NCBI GenBank assembly: GCA_963705155.1
Contig: CAVPJC010000022.1
Location: forward strand, 124,001-188,000
Origin: CAVPJC01 sp963705155
Lineage (GTDB): Bacteria > Chloroflexota > Anaerolineae > Anaerolineales > UBA4823
DNA length: 64,000 bases
Reading direction: 5' to 3'
Shown: piece after piece, positions 35,796 through 46,211 of the stretch
Position numbering within the stretch: position 1 is the first letter of the stretch
Layout: each line of letters opens with the position of its first letter
The notes under the pieces: model-generated
Databases searched by the model: none
What the model was told of the DNA's origin: nothing
The model's input: the letters and a program-made list of their open reading frames with translations, nothing else
Made by a program: the position numbers and the translations under genes

Positions 35796-36667
35796 GCCTC
35801 ACTCTCTTCGTAATTCGTGATCTCCAGGGCATTGCCCTGCCGGTAGTAATTCGAATAATACTGGTACAAACCTGCTTTCAAGCGCTGGGTATATTGTTCC
35901 GTCAACTTGGCAGGGAAGATAATATCGGAAAGCAGGTTATCGACCAGGTTCTCGGTGGCTTCGGGAGGCGCGTTGCGCTTGGCGATCCGCTCCAGGCCTT
36001 TGTGAATATTTTTGAGGTTGCGCACCTGAGAACGCACCGCCACCAGGTCCACCGGCCCGCCCCGCCCACTGACAATGATGTAATCTTTGTAGTGGGCCAG
36101 GAGCAGATCCAGTGTTTCCAGCCACACAGGAATCTCGGCATTGGAAAGGAAAGGCGGCTGATCCGGGGTGACCGCATCGCCAACAAACACAATCCGGTCC
36201 TTGGGGATGATCACCCAGATTGCGCCGGCGCCTGGACCGGGGTGGTGCTCAAGCAGCACCTCCGTGCTGCCCAGGTGCAGGGTCATGTGATGGGTAAAGG
36301 TGATGTCAGGCGAGGCCCAACGTGTACCGATAGCGTCATCGTAGGTCTCCCAATCTGAGCCGCTTTCGGCGCTCTGGCCTTTAAAAATCATCGGCCGGTT
36401 GCGAAATACCAGCGCAGACTTCTGGTGTGAAACGATGGTGGTTTCCATCGCACGTGCTCCCAGCGTGCGATCCAGATGGGCATCCAACGAGACCAGCAGG
36501 CGGTTGGAACTCCCGCGCAGGTTGAGCAGGGCAGCACGCCAGGAGCGCGCATCTTCGGGACGCAGGGGGGCATCGATCATGACTGTACCGTGCGAAAGAA
36601 CCAGCGCCCCCAATGTAACGCCCAGAAAGGCGTCTTCAAAATATATACCTGGCTTGATTTGCTGCAT
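35792..36667 (-). CDS. Metallo-beta-lactamase-fold protein with altered metal motif
   Basis: About 291 residues. The N-terminal strand pattern GIYFEDAFLGVTLGALVLSHGTVMIDAP and GRGGPVD are typical of the MBL fold, but where HxHxDH is expected the sequence reads SLDAHLDRTLGAR, so at most part of the metal site remains. Later HHPGPGAGAIWVIIP and VFVGDAV keep a His and an Asp. The C-terminal 80 residues are helical. The start at 36667 (MQQIKPG) is chosen over the long upstream extension, which overlaps the next kinase gene. Function unknown. Confidence 0.8.
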   Translation of the reverse strand: MQQIKPGIYFEDAFLGVTLGALVLSHGTVMIDAPLRPEDARSWRAALLNLRGSSNRLLVSLDAHLDRTLGARAMETTIVSHQKSALVFRNRPMIFKGQSAESGSDWETYDDAIGTRWASPDITFTHHMTLHLGSTEVLLEHHPGPGAGAIWVIIPKDRIVFVGDAVTPDQPPFLSNAEIPVWLETLDLLLAHYKDYIIVSGRGGPVDLVAVRSQVRNLKNIHKGLERIAKRNAPPEATENLVDNLLSDIIFPAKLTEQYTQRLKAGLYQYYSNYYRQGNALEITNYEESEA

Positions 36668-36743
36668 AGAACACCTGTTGAAATGGATTTTAACGACCCG
36701 GCTGCATGCCGCCAGGTGGCAGGGAAATGGGCTGGTTTGTGTG

Positions 36744-38852
36744 TTATCCTGAATTTGCCTGGAAAACCGGCAGGGTGAACTTGAAACAGGCGCCCGGGCT
36801 GGGGGCCTCATCCACCCAGATGCGCCCTTCGTGGGCCTCAATGGCCAGCCGGCAAAACGCCAGGCCCAGCCCCAGACCTTTGGGCCCGCCTTTGCCATGC
36901 AGGCGGGTAAATTTATCAAAAATCCGTTCGCGGTCAGAGGGTGGAATTCCGGGGCCGGTATCCTGCACCCACATCAATACATATTCGTCTTCCAGGCTGG
37001 CCCCGATGGTCATTGTGCTGCCGGCAGGTGTATATTTGACAGCATTTTCCAGCAGGTTGGTGAGTACACGCCGGATCATATCGGCATCCGCCCACACATC
37101 TGGCAGATCTGCCGGGATAAAGATTTTGATTTCTTGTTTCTTGTTCTCAACGATGGGCATGATAATTTCCACCGCTTCACTTGCCAGTGCACCGGGTGAA
37201 ACTGCCTGGCGGGTGGTGATGGGCTGCCCGGCCTCCAACTGCCGGATATCCAGCAGCGAGTTGGTCAGGCGTTGAATGCGGTCGGTGGAGCGGATGGCGA
37301 TCTCCAGCAGTGATTTCTGGGTGGGGTCGGGTTCTTTTGTGGCCATGGCCTCAAGCACATCCAGACTGGAGACAACGTTGGCCAGCGGCGAACGCAGATC
37401 ATGGTAGATCATGGAGATCAGATCATTGCGCAGATTATCCAGGTGTTTGCGTTCGGTGATATCACGCAGCATCCACTGCAGATGGGTTACGCCTTCGATC
37501 AGCACTGTGCGCGCGTACACCTGCACCGGAACTTCCCGTCCGCCCTCTACGGAGAGAACCGTTTCGTAAGAAATGGTGCGGCCATCGGAAAGGAGCTCAA
37601 ATTTTTGGCCTACCTTATCGCGCGCCACCACCTGAAAGCTGGCAATATCCCGGGTGCGCAGCAATGCGGTGTCAATGCCGGTGATGTTGCTGGCCTGGCG
37701 GTTGGCTTCCAGAATAATGCCATCCCAATCGGTAATCAAAATGGGATCAATGCTGTCATCGAACAGCTCGCGGTAGCGTTTGTGAGCGGCTTGCAGGCTT
37801 TCAAAAAGCTCGGCATGGCGGATTGCAGTACCGGCCAGTGCGCCAATGCCGGTTAACACAAGCAGGGCGTCCGGGTCAAAAATACCGTCCTGCGGGTTGA
37901 GCGCCTGGAGCACACCGATCACCTGCCCGCTGGAGCGAATGGGGGCGCAGGCAATGGCCTTGGTGATGAACCCGGTCTTGTTATCCACCCCTTTAAAGAA
38001 ACGCGGGTCTGTCTGTACGTCTGGTACGATAGCGCCCACGCCCTCTTTGGCCACCCAACCGGCAATGCCCTGTCCCATAGCCAGGCGTACACCCACCACA
38101 CTTTTCCCTTTTTCGCCGGTTGAGGCGCGAAAGACCAGCTCGTGCGTCTGGACATCGATCAGGGCGAGCGAGACAACTTCCACCTGAAGCGCGTGGCTGA
38201 TCTGTTCCAGAATGCGGGTGAGCACATCTTCCAGGTTGAGGGAGGCGGTGATGGCAGCCGCGCTTTCGGCCAGGGCGGTCATCACCCGGGTCTGGCGCTG
38301 GCTCTCGGCATACAGGCGTGCGTTGAGTACAGCAATGCCAGCCTGGTCGGCGATAGCCTGCACCAGGGTCAGGTGATCCTGTGTAAAGAAACCCGGGGAA
38401 GGATGGACCAGCGTCATCACGCCTACCAGCTGGTCACGCGCCAGGATGGGTGCGCTGACCGCTGATTTTGGCCCGGTGCGGTCCACCTCGTCATCCGGGC
38501 GGCGGAACCAGCGCTCGTCTTTGCTTGTGTCTGGCACCAGCACAGCCTGATTGTTGCGGATCACCCAGCCTGCCAGTCCGCGCTCGAAGGTGACGCGCAG
38601 CTGCTGGGTGGTGTGACCATAAAACTGCGAGCCGGCAATAATCGCCAATTCGACCGGCTGCCCGCTGTCATCCAGCACGATCATACTGCCGCTGATAGCC
38701 CCCACATTCTTCATAGCGAGAAAAAGCACACGCTGCAGCACCGTGTGCAGGTCCAGAGCAGCGGCGATTTCCCGGCCGACATTGTAGAGCAGCTCCAGTG
38801 ACGTGCGAGTATTTTTATCTTCTTTGCCTTTATCCAGAAACTTCAGTCGCAT
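36744..38852 (-). CDS. Sensor histidine kinase (GAF-GAF-PAS-HisKA-HATPase)
   Basis: A 702-residue soluble kinase. Two tandem GAF domains (about 20-185 and 195-350), each with the GxGxxGW pattern (FERGLAGWVIRN, MGQGIAGWVAKEG), then a PAS domain (355-470), HisKA with ISMIYHDLRSPLANVVSS, and HATPase with NLLENAVKYTP, DTGPGIP and GLGLGLAFCRLA. It probably senses a small ligand or redox state in the cytoplasm. It follows holB by about 100 bases on the minus strand. Confidence 0.92.
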   Translation of the reverse strand: MRLKFLDKGKEDKNTRTSLELLYNVGREIAAALDLHTVLQRVLFLAMKNVGAISGSMIVLDDSGQPVELAIIAGSQFYGHTTQQLRVTFERGLAGWVIRNNQAVLVPDTSKDERWFRRPDDEVDRTGPKSAVSAPILARDQLVGVMTLVHPSPGFFTQDHLTLVQAIADQAGIAVLNARLYAESQRQTRVMTALAESAAAITASLNLEDVLTRILEQISHALQVEVVSLALIDVQTHELVFRASTGEKGKSVVGVRLAMGQGIAGWVAKEGVGAIVPDVQTDPRFFKGVDNKTGFITKAIACAPIRSSGQVIGVLQALNPQDGIFDPDALLVLTGIGALAGTAIRHAELFESLQAAHKRYRELFDDSIDPILITDWDGIILEANRQASNITGIDTALLRTRDIASFQVVARDKVGQKFELLSDGRTISYETVLSVEGGREVPVQVYARTVLIEGVTHLQWMLRDITERKHLDNLRNDLISMIYHDLRSPLANVVSSLDVLEAMATKEPDPTQKSLLEIAIRSTDRIQRLTNSLLDIRQLEAGQPITTRQAVSPGALASEAVEIIMPIVENKKQEIKIFIPADLPDVWADADMIRRVLTNLLENAVKYTPAGSTMTIGASLEDEYVLMWVQDTGPGIPPSDRERIFDKFTRLHGKGGPKGLGLGLAFCRLAIEAHEGRIWVDEAPSPGACFKFTLPVFQANSG

Positions 38853-38948
38853 ATTACAGGCCCATACCCGCCGCCGGTCTTAATTTCCGGCCCAAAATAT
38901 CAGCGTTTTGTCAGATTGAAGTATAGCATATTCGGGCACAATTTGCCC

Positions 38949-39938
38949 CTACGCCACCCGGGGTAAATCCAATAGAAGCACTTCGAAGGCCAGGCGGGGA
39001 TTGACGTTGTGTTCCAGCAGCTCCAGCGTGTGCTGCAGAGCCGCAATCATGCCTGAGGCTGTCTGGAAGCCGCACCTGGCGGCGAGGCGCTCGATCTCGT
39101 TTTGCAGGTCAGGGTTGGTAAACGGGGCCGATGCGCCGGCAGAACACAGGAGCACATCCCGCCAGAAGGAGAGCCAGGTTTCCACGGCGCCATGCACACG
39201 CTCCTTATCCTTTGAAATTTTTTCAGCGTACTCGAAACGCGTGACACGATTTCCGGCCAGCATCTTCTGGTGGTCTTCCAACCAGACCCGGCGCTGATCA
39301 AGCTTTTCGGGGTGCTGGTGCAGGTGCCGGGCGTAGCCAGGCCGCCCACCGGAGATATGAGATAAAAGCAGGGCGTCTTCTTCTGACAGTTCCCAGCGTT
39401 CTCGCAGGGCAAGGCGCACCGCCTCCAGCGGAAGCGGGCGCAGGCGCAGCACCTCGCAGCGGGAGACGATGGTGGGCAGCAGGCTTTCAGCGCTTTCAGC
39501 GGTGACCAGCAGGATCACCTGTGGAGGCGGTTCTTCCAATGTTTTTAGCAGGGCGTTTGCGGCGCTGGGGTGGGCTTCTTCGAACCGCAGCAGCAGGGCG
39601 ATACGGTAACGCGCCTGGTAGGGCGACAGCGAAAGGCTGTGCTGAAGCTCACGCACCTGTTCAACTTTGAGCGTGCCGCCCATCTGCTCGGCCTGGATGA
39701 CAGCCAGATCGGGGTGCTGCATGGCTTCGATCTGGGTGCAGGTGCGGCATGCGCCGCAGGGCTCGCCAGGTGCAGTTGGCTGCGGGCAGTTGAGCGCCTG
39801 GGCAAAGCGCAGTGCCAGTGTGCGCCGGCCTGTGCCGCGCGGTCCGGTAAACAGGTAGGCGTGCTGGTATGTCTGGTGGGCGACGTGCTGGCTTAGCAGG
39901 CTCACCGCCCATTCGTGCCCGATCATATTCCAATTCAT
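38949..39938 (-). CDS. holB: DNA polymerase III delta-prime subunit
   Basis: A 329-residue clamp-loader subunit with the AAA+ fold. Walker A is GPRGTGRRTLA near residue 32. The zinc-binding cysteines are in CPQPTAPGEPCGACRTC. ALLKTLEEPPP is the sensor-1 region and TIVSRCEVLRL carries the SRC motif. It helps load the beta sliding clamp at the replication fork. ATG 39938 (MNWNMIGHEW) is the natural start; the ORF extension upstream is not conserved. Confidence 0.92.
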   Translation of the reverse strand: MNWNMIGHEWAVSLLSQHVAHQTYQHAYLFTGPRGTGRRTLALRFAQALNCPQPTAPGEPCGACRTCTQIEAMQHPDLAVIQAEQMGGTLKVEQVRELQHSLSLSPYQARYRIALLLRFEEAHPSAANALLKTLEEPPPQVILLVTAESAESLLPTIVSRCEVLRLRPLPLEAVRLALRERWELSEEDALLLSHISGGRPGYARHLHQHPEKLDQRRVWLEDHQKMLAGNRVTRFEYAEKISKDKERVHGAVETWLSFWRDVLLCSAGASAPFTNPDLQNEIERLAARCGFQTASGMIAALQHTLELLEHNVNPRLAFEVLLLDLPRVA

Positions 39939-40012
39939 CAGGATGATTGTAGCGTAGAGGTTGGAAAAAGGCAATAAAAGCGTTCTCAGACAGGTTGGGC
40001 GCCGGATGATGC

Positions 40013-40018
40013 TATAAT
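40013..40018 (+). promoter_or_regulatory. -10 element of the flavodoxin gene
   Basis: Perfect TATAAT about 36 bases before the ATG; no clear -35 at 16-18 bases. A GGAG ribosome site lies between. Confidence 0.4.
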
Positions 40019-40053
40019 GCACTCGCCCAAATCATCGCTCTGGAGTAACTATA

Positions 40054-40572
40054 ATGTCAAACAAAATCCTTGTTGCCTATGCCAGCCGGGCCGGTTCCAC
40101 TGCCGGCGTGGCCGAAGCAATTGGCAAGACCCTGGCCGAAAATGGCGCTGAAGTGGATGTGCTTCCCATGAAAGAGGTTAAAGACCTGAGCCCTTACCAG
40201 GCGGTGGTTGCCGGCAGCGCCGTAAGGGGAGGCATCTGGCTGCCGGAGGCGATGCAATTTATCCAGATTCATCAGGCGGCCCTGGCACGCAAGCCATTCG
40301 CAGCGTTTTTAGTGTGCATCACCATGGCCATGGCCAATCAAAAATATCGGGACGGGGTTTTGAACTGGCTGGAGCCGGTGCGGTCGCTGGTGCGACCCGT
40401 GAGCGAGGGGGTTTTTGCCGGGGCGCTGGATTTTTCAAACCTGCCGCTGACCATCAATACACTGTCGATGCGGGCGGCAGTTGCCTTCGGCATCTTCCCG
40501 AAGGGTGATCACCGGGATTGGAACGCCATTCGCGCCTGGGCCGAAAGCATCTACCCGCTTTTGAGCAAATAA
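40054..40572 (+). CDS. Flavodoxin domain protein (HemG-like)
   Basis: A 172-residue flavodoxin-fold protein. The FMN phosphate loop is YASRAGSTAGVAEAIG at the N-terminus, and GSAVRGGIWLPEAMQF is the second FMN-contact loop. The layout matches the HemG/menaquinone-dependent protoporphyrinogen oxidase family, but genes for heme synthesis are not adjacent, so the redox partner is not known. GGAG precedes the ATG. It converges on folP with 26 bases between. Confidence 0.88.
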   Translation: MSNKILVAYASRAGSTAGVAEAIGKTLAENGAEVDVLPMKEVKDLSPYQAVVAGSAVRGGIWLPEAMQFIQIHQAALARKPFAAFLVCITMAMANQKYRDGVLNWLEPVRSLVRPVSEGVFAGALDFSNLPLTINTLSMRAAVAFGIFPKGDHRDWNAIRAWAESIYPLLSK

Positions 40573-40598
40573 TATTTACTTGCACCCCTGAACATGCA

Positions 40599-41498
40599 CT
40601 ATGGCTGCGCGGGCGTACTCTGCCTGCGCACAATTGCATCGGTCATGCGAACGACACGCAGCAAAGGCTCGACATCGTGGACGCGCACGATATCGGCGCC
40701 GCGCGCGATGCCCACGGCGACTGCGGCGGCCGTGCCCTCCATGCGCTGGTCGGGCGGCAGATCGAGGGTATAGCCGATGAACGATTTGCGCGATGGTCCC
40801 AGCAGCACCGGAAAGCCCAGGTCGCGGATCTCACCCAGGCGGTCGAGCAGCTCCAGGTTTTGCTGGACGGTCTTGCCAAAACCGATGCCGGGATCCAGGA
40901 TGATGTGCCCGTCCGGGATGCCGGCCTGGCGGGCAATCGCCACGCTCTCCATTAGCTCGCGCCGGATGTCGGTGATCAGGTCATCGTAGGGCACGCCCAC
41001 ATAGCGCCCGCCCAGACGGGATTGGATCTCAGCGTTGGCCCACGAGCTGCGGTTGTGCATGAGGATCACCGGCGCCTCATGGCGGGCAGCCACCTGCGCC
41101 AGGTTCGGGTCCACTTTAAACCCCCAGACATCGTTGACCATATGCGCTCCGGCTTGCAGGGCGGCTTCGGCTACTTCAGATTTGTAGGTATCGATGGAGA
41201 TGAGCACATCCAGCTCGGCGGTGATGGCGCCCACTACCGGCGCCACCCGCTGCAGTTCTTCTTCCAGGCCGATCGTTTGGGCGCCGGGGCGGGTGCTCTC
41301 CCCGCCCACATCCAGGATATCGACCCCAGCGGCAGCAAAGCGGCGGGCCTGCTCCATGGCGGTTGCCAGAGCGTCGGCATGGGGCTGCAGCAGCCCGTCA
41401 CCCGAGAAGCTATCGGGTGTCAGGTTGAGGATGCCCATCACATAGGTGCGTTTCCCCCAGACCAGGTTGTGTTTGCCGATCTTGAGACCGGTGATCAT
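40599..41498 (-). CDS. folP: Dihydropteroate synthase
   Basis: A 299-residue TIM-barrel enzyme joining 4-aminobenzoate to the pterin pyrophosphate in folate synthesis. It shows the two family signatures MGILNLTPDSFSGDG (near residue 21) and DILDVGGESTRPGAQ (near 60), then VNDVWG, ILMHNR, DPGIGFGKT, LLGPSRKSFIG and the C-terminal VRVHDVE. It starts exactly where the preceding small gene's stop codon ends. folK lies about 5 kb away on the same strand. Confidence 0.95.
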   Translation of the reverse strand: MITGLKIGKHNLVWGKRTYVMGILNLTPDSFSGDGLLQPHADALATAMEQARRFAAAGVDILDVGGESTRPGAQTIGLEEELQRVAPVVGAITAELDVLISIDTYKSEVAEAALQAGAHMVNDVWGFKVDPNLAQVAARHEAPVILMHNRSSWANAEIQSRLGGRYVGVPYDDLITDIRRELMESVAIARQAGIPDGHIILDPGIGFGKTVQQNLELLDRLGEIRDLGFPVLLGPSRKSFIGYTLDLPPDQRMEGTAAAVAVGIARGADIVRVHDVEPLLRVVRMTDAIVRRQSTPAQP

Positions 41499-41924
41499 CT
41501 AGACCAGCAGAGTCAGCGGGCGGTTGAGCCAGGCTTCGGCCTCTTCAATATCGGTGAACAGGCTCATTTCCACACCGCCGGGGGTGGTGAGGGCGGCAAC
41601 TTTTTTCAGGGCCTGGCGTACAGCCTGATTGGAGGCAACCACAGCCAGCCGGATATTACGAACCGATGGATCGTTGTTCACTTCCACGGCATACTGGATG
41701 GCTTCCTCCGGCAAATCCTTGATCTGGCGCAGGTCGTATAGATTGCGCGTCAATCGGTCGGAATCCAGGAGATGCTCCAGCGAAAATTCGCGCCAGTGGG
41801 CCAGAGTGGCCGGTGAGACATCGTTAAAGGTGAAATGCATGCCCCCATCCGGCCGGCGGACCACGGTATAACCGATTTTGGGATCGGGTTTCCAATTCAA
41901 GGGTTTCACATCGGTTTCAGACAT
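41499..41924 (-). CDS. Small STAS/SpoIIAA-like protein before folP
   Basis: A 141-residue soluble protein. The pattern of alternating strands and helices (MHFTFNDVSPATLAHWREFSL, NLYDLRQIKDL, NIRLAVVASNQAVRQALKKVA, SLFTDIEEAEAWL) fits the SpoIIAA-like/STAS fold often seen in environmental bacteria, but no catalytic or phospho-serine motif is certain. Its stop codon abuts the folP start with no gap, so the two are co-translated. GGAGG is seen upstream of the ATG. Confidence 0.7.
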   Translation of the reverse strand: MSETDVKPLNWKPDPKIGYTVVRRPDGGMHFTFNDVSPATLAHWREFSLEHLLDSDRLTRNLYDLRQIKDLPEEAIQYAVEVNNDPSVRNIRLAVVASNQAVRQALKKVAALTTPGGVEMSLFTDIEEAEAWLNRPLTLLV

Positions 41925-42070
41925 GCTTGCGCCTCCTCGGGCAAATGGTAGTCAATAGATATTCTATCTTAAAAATAGAAAAATCAACGGTTCGCCGCCT
42001 GGATCTGATCAGGATGGCGGGCTGGTCGTGTTGAACCGGCGCTGCATGGTCTGATTCTACCCCGGTTTCA

Positions 42071-42104
42071 AATAGCCTGGCAGGAAATTGCCTGCCAGGC
42101 TATT
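42071..42104 (-). terminator. Hairpin terminator of the large secreted protein
   Basis: A 14-bp perfect stem AATAGCCTGGCAGG (42071-42084) with 42091-42104, six-base loop. It is just past the stop of the large minus-strand gene; on the plus strand it is followed by a short T run. Confidence 0.75.
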
Positions 42105-42140
42105 TTTGGAGATGCTCACAGGCGCGTGTACACCGCCGGG

Positions 42141-45100
42141 TTATCGGATGATGGCCGGCAGGTAGATCGAGATGCCCGAAACACGGGTGGTCAATGCTAC
42201 TGTGGTGAACACCGCCGGGTTGGAGAAGGATGCGATGCGCACATTCACGTTGTCGCTTTGGCCAGTCGCAGCGCCGGCAGGTATGTTAACGATGACGTTG
42301 ATGGTGGTATTATCGTCTGGCGCAAGCGGGCCGGCCTGAGCTGGATAGTTCACCGTCCACAGGTTGCCGTTGACCGAGATCGTGAAGATGTCATTGCTGT
42401 TTCCCAGGTTGGTGATCTGCACCGCGTACGTTACGGCTGCGCCGGCTGCACCGATTTTGGCGGGGGCCGCGGTGGTGGCGCTCAGGGCGTACAGACTGTC
42501 AACGGTGAGATTGACGGGTATGTCCAGGGCGCCGTAGGGGGTGTTGTTGCTTACGACCACATGACTGGAGCTGCTGCCCGAGGGAGCCTGGCTGGCATCG
42601 ATGGTGAAGAGCAGCGCCTGGGTTCCCCCGGCGCTCACCGTACCTGAGATTGGAGCCACACTCAGCCAGGCCACATCGGTATAAGCACAGGCGGTTGATT
42701 CACCGCTGTCGGCTGCAAAGATGGCGCCGGTGCCCTGGTTTACGCCCCACAGGCTGCCATCGCAGCTCATCTCCAGACCGGCCTGCTGGTAGCTTTCCAA
42801 CCCGGCGATATCGAAGCCGCCCAGGATGGCGTAGCCATTCTGCGTATCCAGCACATACACATCATAGCCGGTGGAGGCGTTGGAGAGCACGAAGAGGTGG
42901 CGGGTATCGGGGTTAAAAGCCAGTCCGGCGATATTCAGGGCGGTGTTGACCGAGTCGAGGATCACGCCGTTCTGGTCAAAATGGTAGAGGATGCCGCTGA
43001 CCCAGGAGCCAGAGTAGAAGCTGCCGTTGAGCGGGTTATAGGCCAGGCCGCGCTGCGATTGGTCGAAAGGTGGACAGATTCTGCCGCCGGTGAGGGCGCC
43101 GGCTGCCGGGTCGATTTCGACAACGCAGTTGTCGCCGCCGACATTCACCTGCCAGAATGTGTGCATGAAGGGATTGTAAGCCAGGTCAGCCCAGAACTGG
43201 GCCTGGCTGGCGGTGACAATCGATTGCGCGGTGGCCGAGCCGGCAGAGGTAAAACGCTGCAGGCTTTCATCGCCGCCCACATCGGCAACGCCGGCATCAC
43301 CCACCCAGATATCGCCGGTGACGGCATCCAGCCCAAGGCCCCAGGGACGCAGCAGGCCGCTCGGCCAGGAGGATAGCAGCGCACCGCCGGAAAGACCGGG
43401 GACGCCGGGTGGGTCGTACAGATAGACTGCAGACGCATCCAGATCGGCCAGGCGCTTGGGCGAGGTGCGGCGGGTGGCATGGGCGTAAGGACCGGTGGGG
43501 ATGAGAGGATCGGTAGCGGCATTCACCTCATCCACGCTGAAGTCTGCGCCAAGTGTGCCGGTGTTATTCAGGCTGACCACACGGGTGATCACCTGGGTGG
43601 CGCCCAGGTCTTCTGTCAGGCCGGTGGGGCTGACCTGCAGGCGGGCAGCGGGCAGGTTGAAATCCCTGCCGGCGGCGGCGCCTGAGACGATGACGGCGCT
43701 CTCCGTCTGGCTGCCGTAGTTGGATTTCGCGGCGGTGAATTCCCGGTTGCCGGTCAGCGATGAAAACAGGACAAACAAGCCGTCAGCCTCGGCAGGATCG
43801 GCGGGCGTGGCAAACGTGGCGGTTGTATCCGCCGGGACAGCCAGGCTGGTCACATTGGCGTCGTTCAAGGGGGCAGCCGTGTTGGCATCGTACACATGGC
43901 CAACCAGTAGACCCCCCGGGACGGGGTTGCAGGTGACGTTCAGGTTGTAACCGGGGGCGCTGCAGGCGCCGGCATCCACCTGCAGGGAGAAGTTCCGGGT
44001 CATCTCCACCACGGCAGGCGTAACCACGGCGTTGAGGGTGGTGTAGCCGGGGACGACGGCATTGACAGTGAAGGAATGCTCGACTCCCGAGGCCAGCTCC
44101 ACGCTGTAGCCGCCGGTGACCGGATCGGTGAAAATGGTTTCTGCATACCCGGGGGCGGCAATGTCGATGCGGGCGTATAAAGGCCAGCCCTGTCCCGAGC
44201 CATCGGTGACGACGCCGTTCACCGTTACGAACGGGATGGGAGCAAGGGTGAAGTTCTGGGTGGTGGTGGTGTTGAATTCAATATCGACATTGGTCACGCT
44301 GATGGGGGTGAAACCGTAAGCCGACGCGGTGACGGTATAGGTTCCTACCGGTAGATCCGGGATGGTGTAATCGCCGCTGGCATCCGTAGCATCTGAAAAG
44401 CCGCCGGTCTGCACGCTGGCGTTGGGGATGGGGTTGAGGCCGTCGGTGACATTGCCCGTCAGGCTGCCTGATAAACCGGTGAGACAGGATGGAAAGGTGA
44501 AAGAACCGATGCGTGTGCGCCAGAGTGCAGTGCCGGTAGTTTGCAGGTATTCGTTGGTGTACCAGAAGGTGCAGTCATCCAGGGGGTCTACCCCCAGCAT
44601 GGAGTAATCGCCCCAGCGGGCGGAGGTGCTGGTCTGCGAGCCGGCGCCTGCATACAGGAGGGCTTCACCCTGCGGCAGGGTGTTGGGCGGGTCGCCATCC
44701 AGCCGCCCGGTGTAGGCAATGGACGGGAAGCGGGCGCTGCTGGAAATGGAGTAGCCGAGGGCGATGTTGCCGGCGGCATCCATGGCGGCAGAGCCCATCC
44801 AGCGGTGATCGGTGTTGGCGGCATCACCGGCGTAAGTGCCCTGCTGGTTGATGCTCCAGGCGCCGCCGCCCGTGCGGCGCATATCGTACCAGCGCACACC
44901 GGCGCGCCCGCCGCCGGCATCCACCGTGTGATTGGTAACGAGGGTTTCATACCCGCCAAAGTTGCGGTACTGCAGGCGGTGCATCAGGCGGTCGCCGATG
45001 GCATCCAAACGCTGGGAAGTCCCGGATTGGGGAATACAATTTCTGGTACTCAGGCACAATGCCGTAAAACCTGTCACCGGCAGCGTATGGTTGGGGTTGC

Positions 45101-46169
45101 CGGAAACGCCAAAGGTGGAGTTAGCAGTTGTATCCCAGTCTACATGAAACTCCCAGATGCGCATGGCATCCACCGGTGGAATCCAGGCGGCGTCATCCAC
45201 TTCGGCAAAGAAGTTGGGCGTGCCGGCTGGCGGCGGATCGCCGTCCAGGTCGGAGGGCAGCATGCCGCCGTAATCGGAGTTGACGGCGAACAGGTCAAAG
45301 TACACCTGGCGGGCGGTCTGGCCCAGCAGCATTTTGTCGCGCTCATACACCGCCACACCCGCGCCGCCCCAGGACGTGCCGCCGGTGAACTGGTTGACCG
45401 ACATATAGTATCCATCGGGCCACACCCCGAAGTGGGGATAGTCGTTCATCTTGGTGTTGCTGACGATGAATGCGTAGCGGTACCAGGCGCCGGTGGGGTC
45501 CGGGGTTTGTGGAAACGGCGATGCACTGATAATACGGCCCGCTGGGATAGTTGGGAAGGGCAAACTGGCTGATGAACCAGCGGTCAGCCAGGTGGTCGTA
45601 CAGGACGATTGGGTCGCCGTCATTGGTGGTCTGGCAGGCCCCGCCAAACCCGGACCAGAAGGATATTGCCGTTAACCGGGCCATAGACCAGCGCGGCGGT
45701 GTTGGTGGAGCGGTTCACCGTCCAGATGGCGAGGGAAAGGTTGACCCACTGCACATAGTGGTTGGGGCCGATGTCGCCGTTGGTGTCCGGCGGGAGGACG
45801 CCGTTGACGTTGTTCACGCCCTCGAAGTTGAAGTCGGTGGCGGGCATGTTGCCCTGCACCGGGCCGTTCTGCAGGGCTGCGTCCATGCCGCCGGCGGCTT
45901 CCCGGGATGCAGCTTCCGCTTTGGGAAAGGTCAGGCGCGGCAGGATTTCAGCGGCGCCCTCGGAGGGCCGCTGCTGCGACCTGGACGGAACGCAGGGCGG
46001 GCGAGACGTCTTGATGGACCGGGTAGCTGACCTGCGGCGCCAGCCGGGTCTGAGCCGTTCGGTTTCCGGCGGTTGTGGCGCTGGCGTTCTGTGCACCGGT
46101 AAAACCAATGACAATGCCTGCCAGAAGCAGCAGGGTCAAAAACTTATACCATTTTTTTGCTGGGTACAT
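42141..46169 (-). CDS. Very large secreted repeat protein (three frameshifts)
   Basis: About 1340 residues across four frame segments. The N-terminus (ATG 46169) has a signal peptide: KKWYK, then the hydrophobic FLTLLLLAGIVIGF and an Ala-x-Ala-like site. The frame breaks near 45965, 45665 and 45515. The N-terminal third carries LPPDTNGDIGPNHYVQWVN and an enzyme-free, propeller-like region. The middle has three carboxypeptidase-regulatory-like repeats (for example GSLTGNVTDGLNPIPNASV, LPVGTYTVTASAYGF). Next is a SMP-30/NHL-like six-bladed propeller (SGLLRPWGLGLDAVTGDIWV), then BACON/CARDB-like Ig domains. It ends in ISIYLPAIIR. It is probably cell-surface bound or released; no catalytic site is seen. 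Confidence 0.8.
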
Positions 46170-46211
46170 TATTCCATCCTTCGGTGATAACAGTAAAAGG
46201 GGTTGCGCAGT

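Noticed and set aside
44541..45572. A 343-residue plus-strand frame opposite the large secreted protein
   Set aside because: Gly/Ala/Val/His-rich shadow of the real minus-strand gene with no ribosome site or domain.
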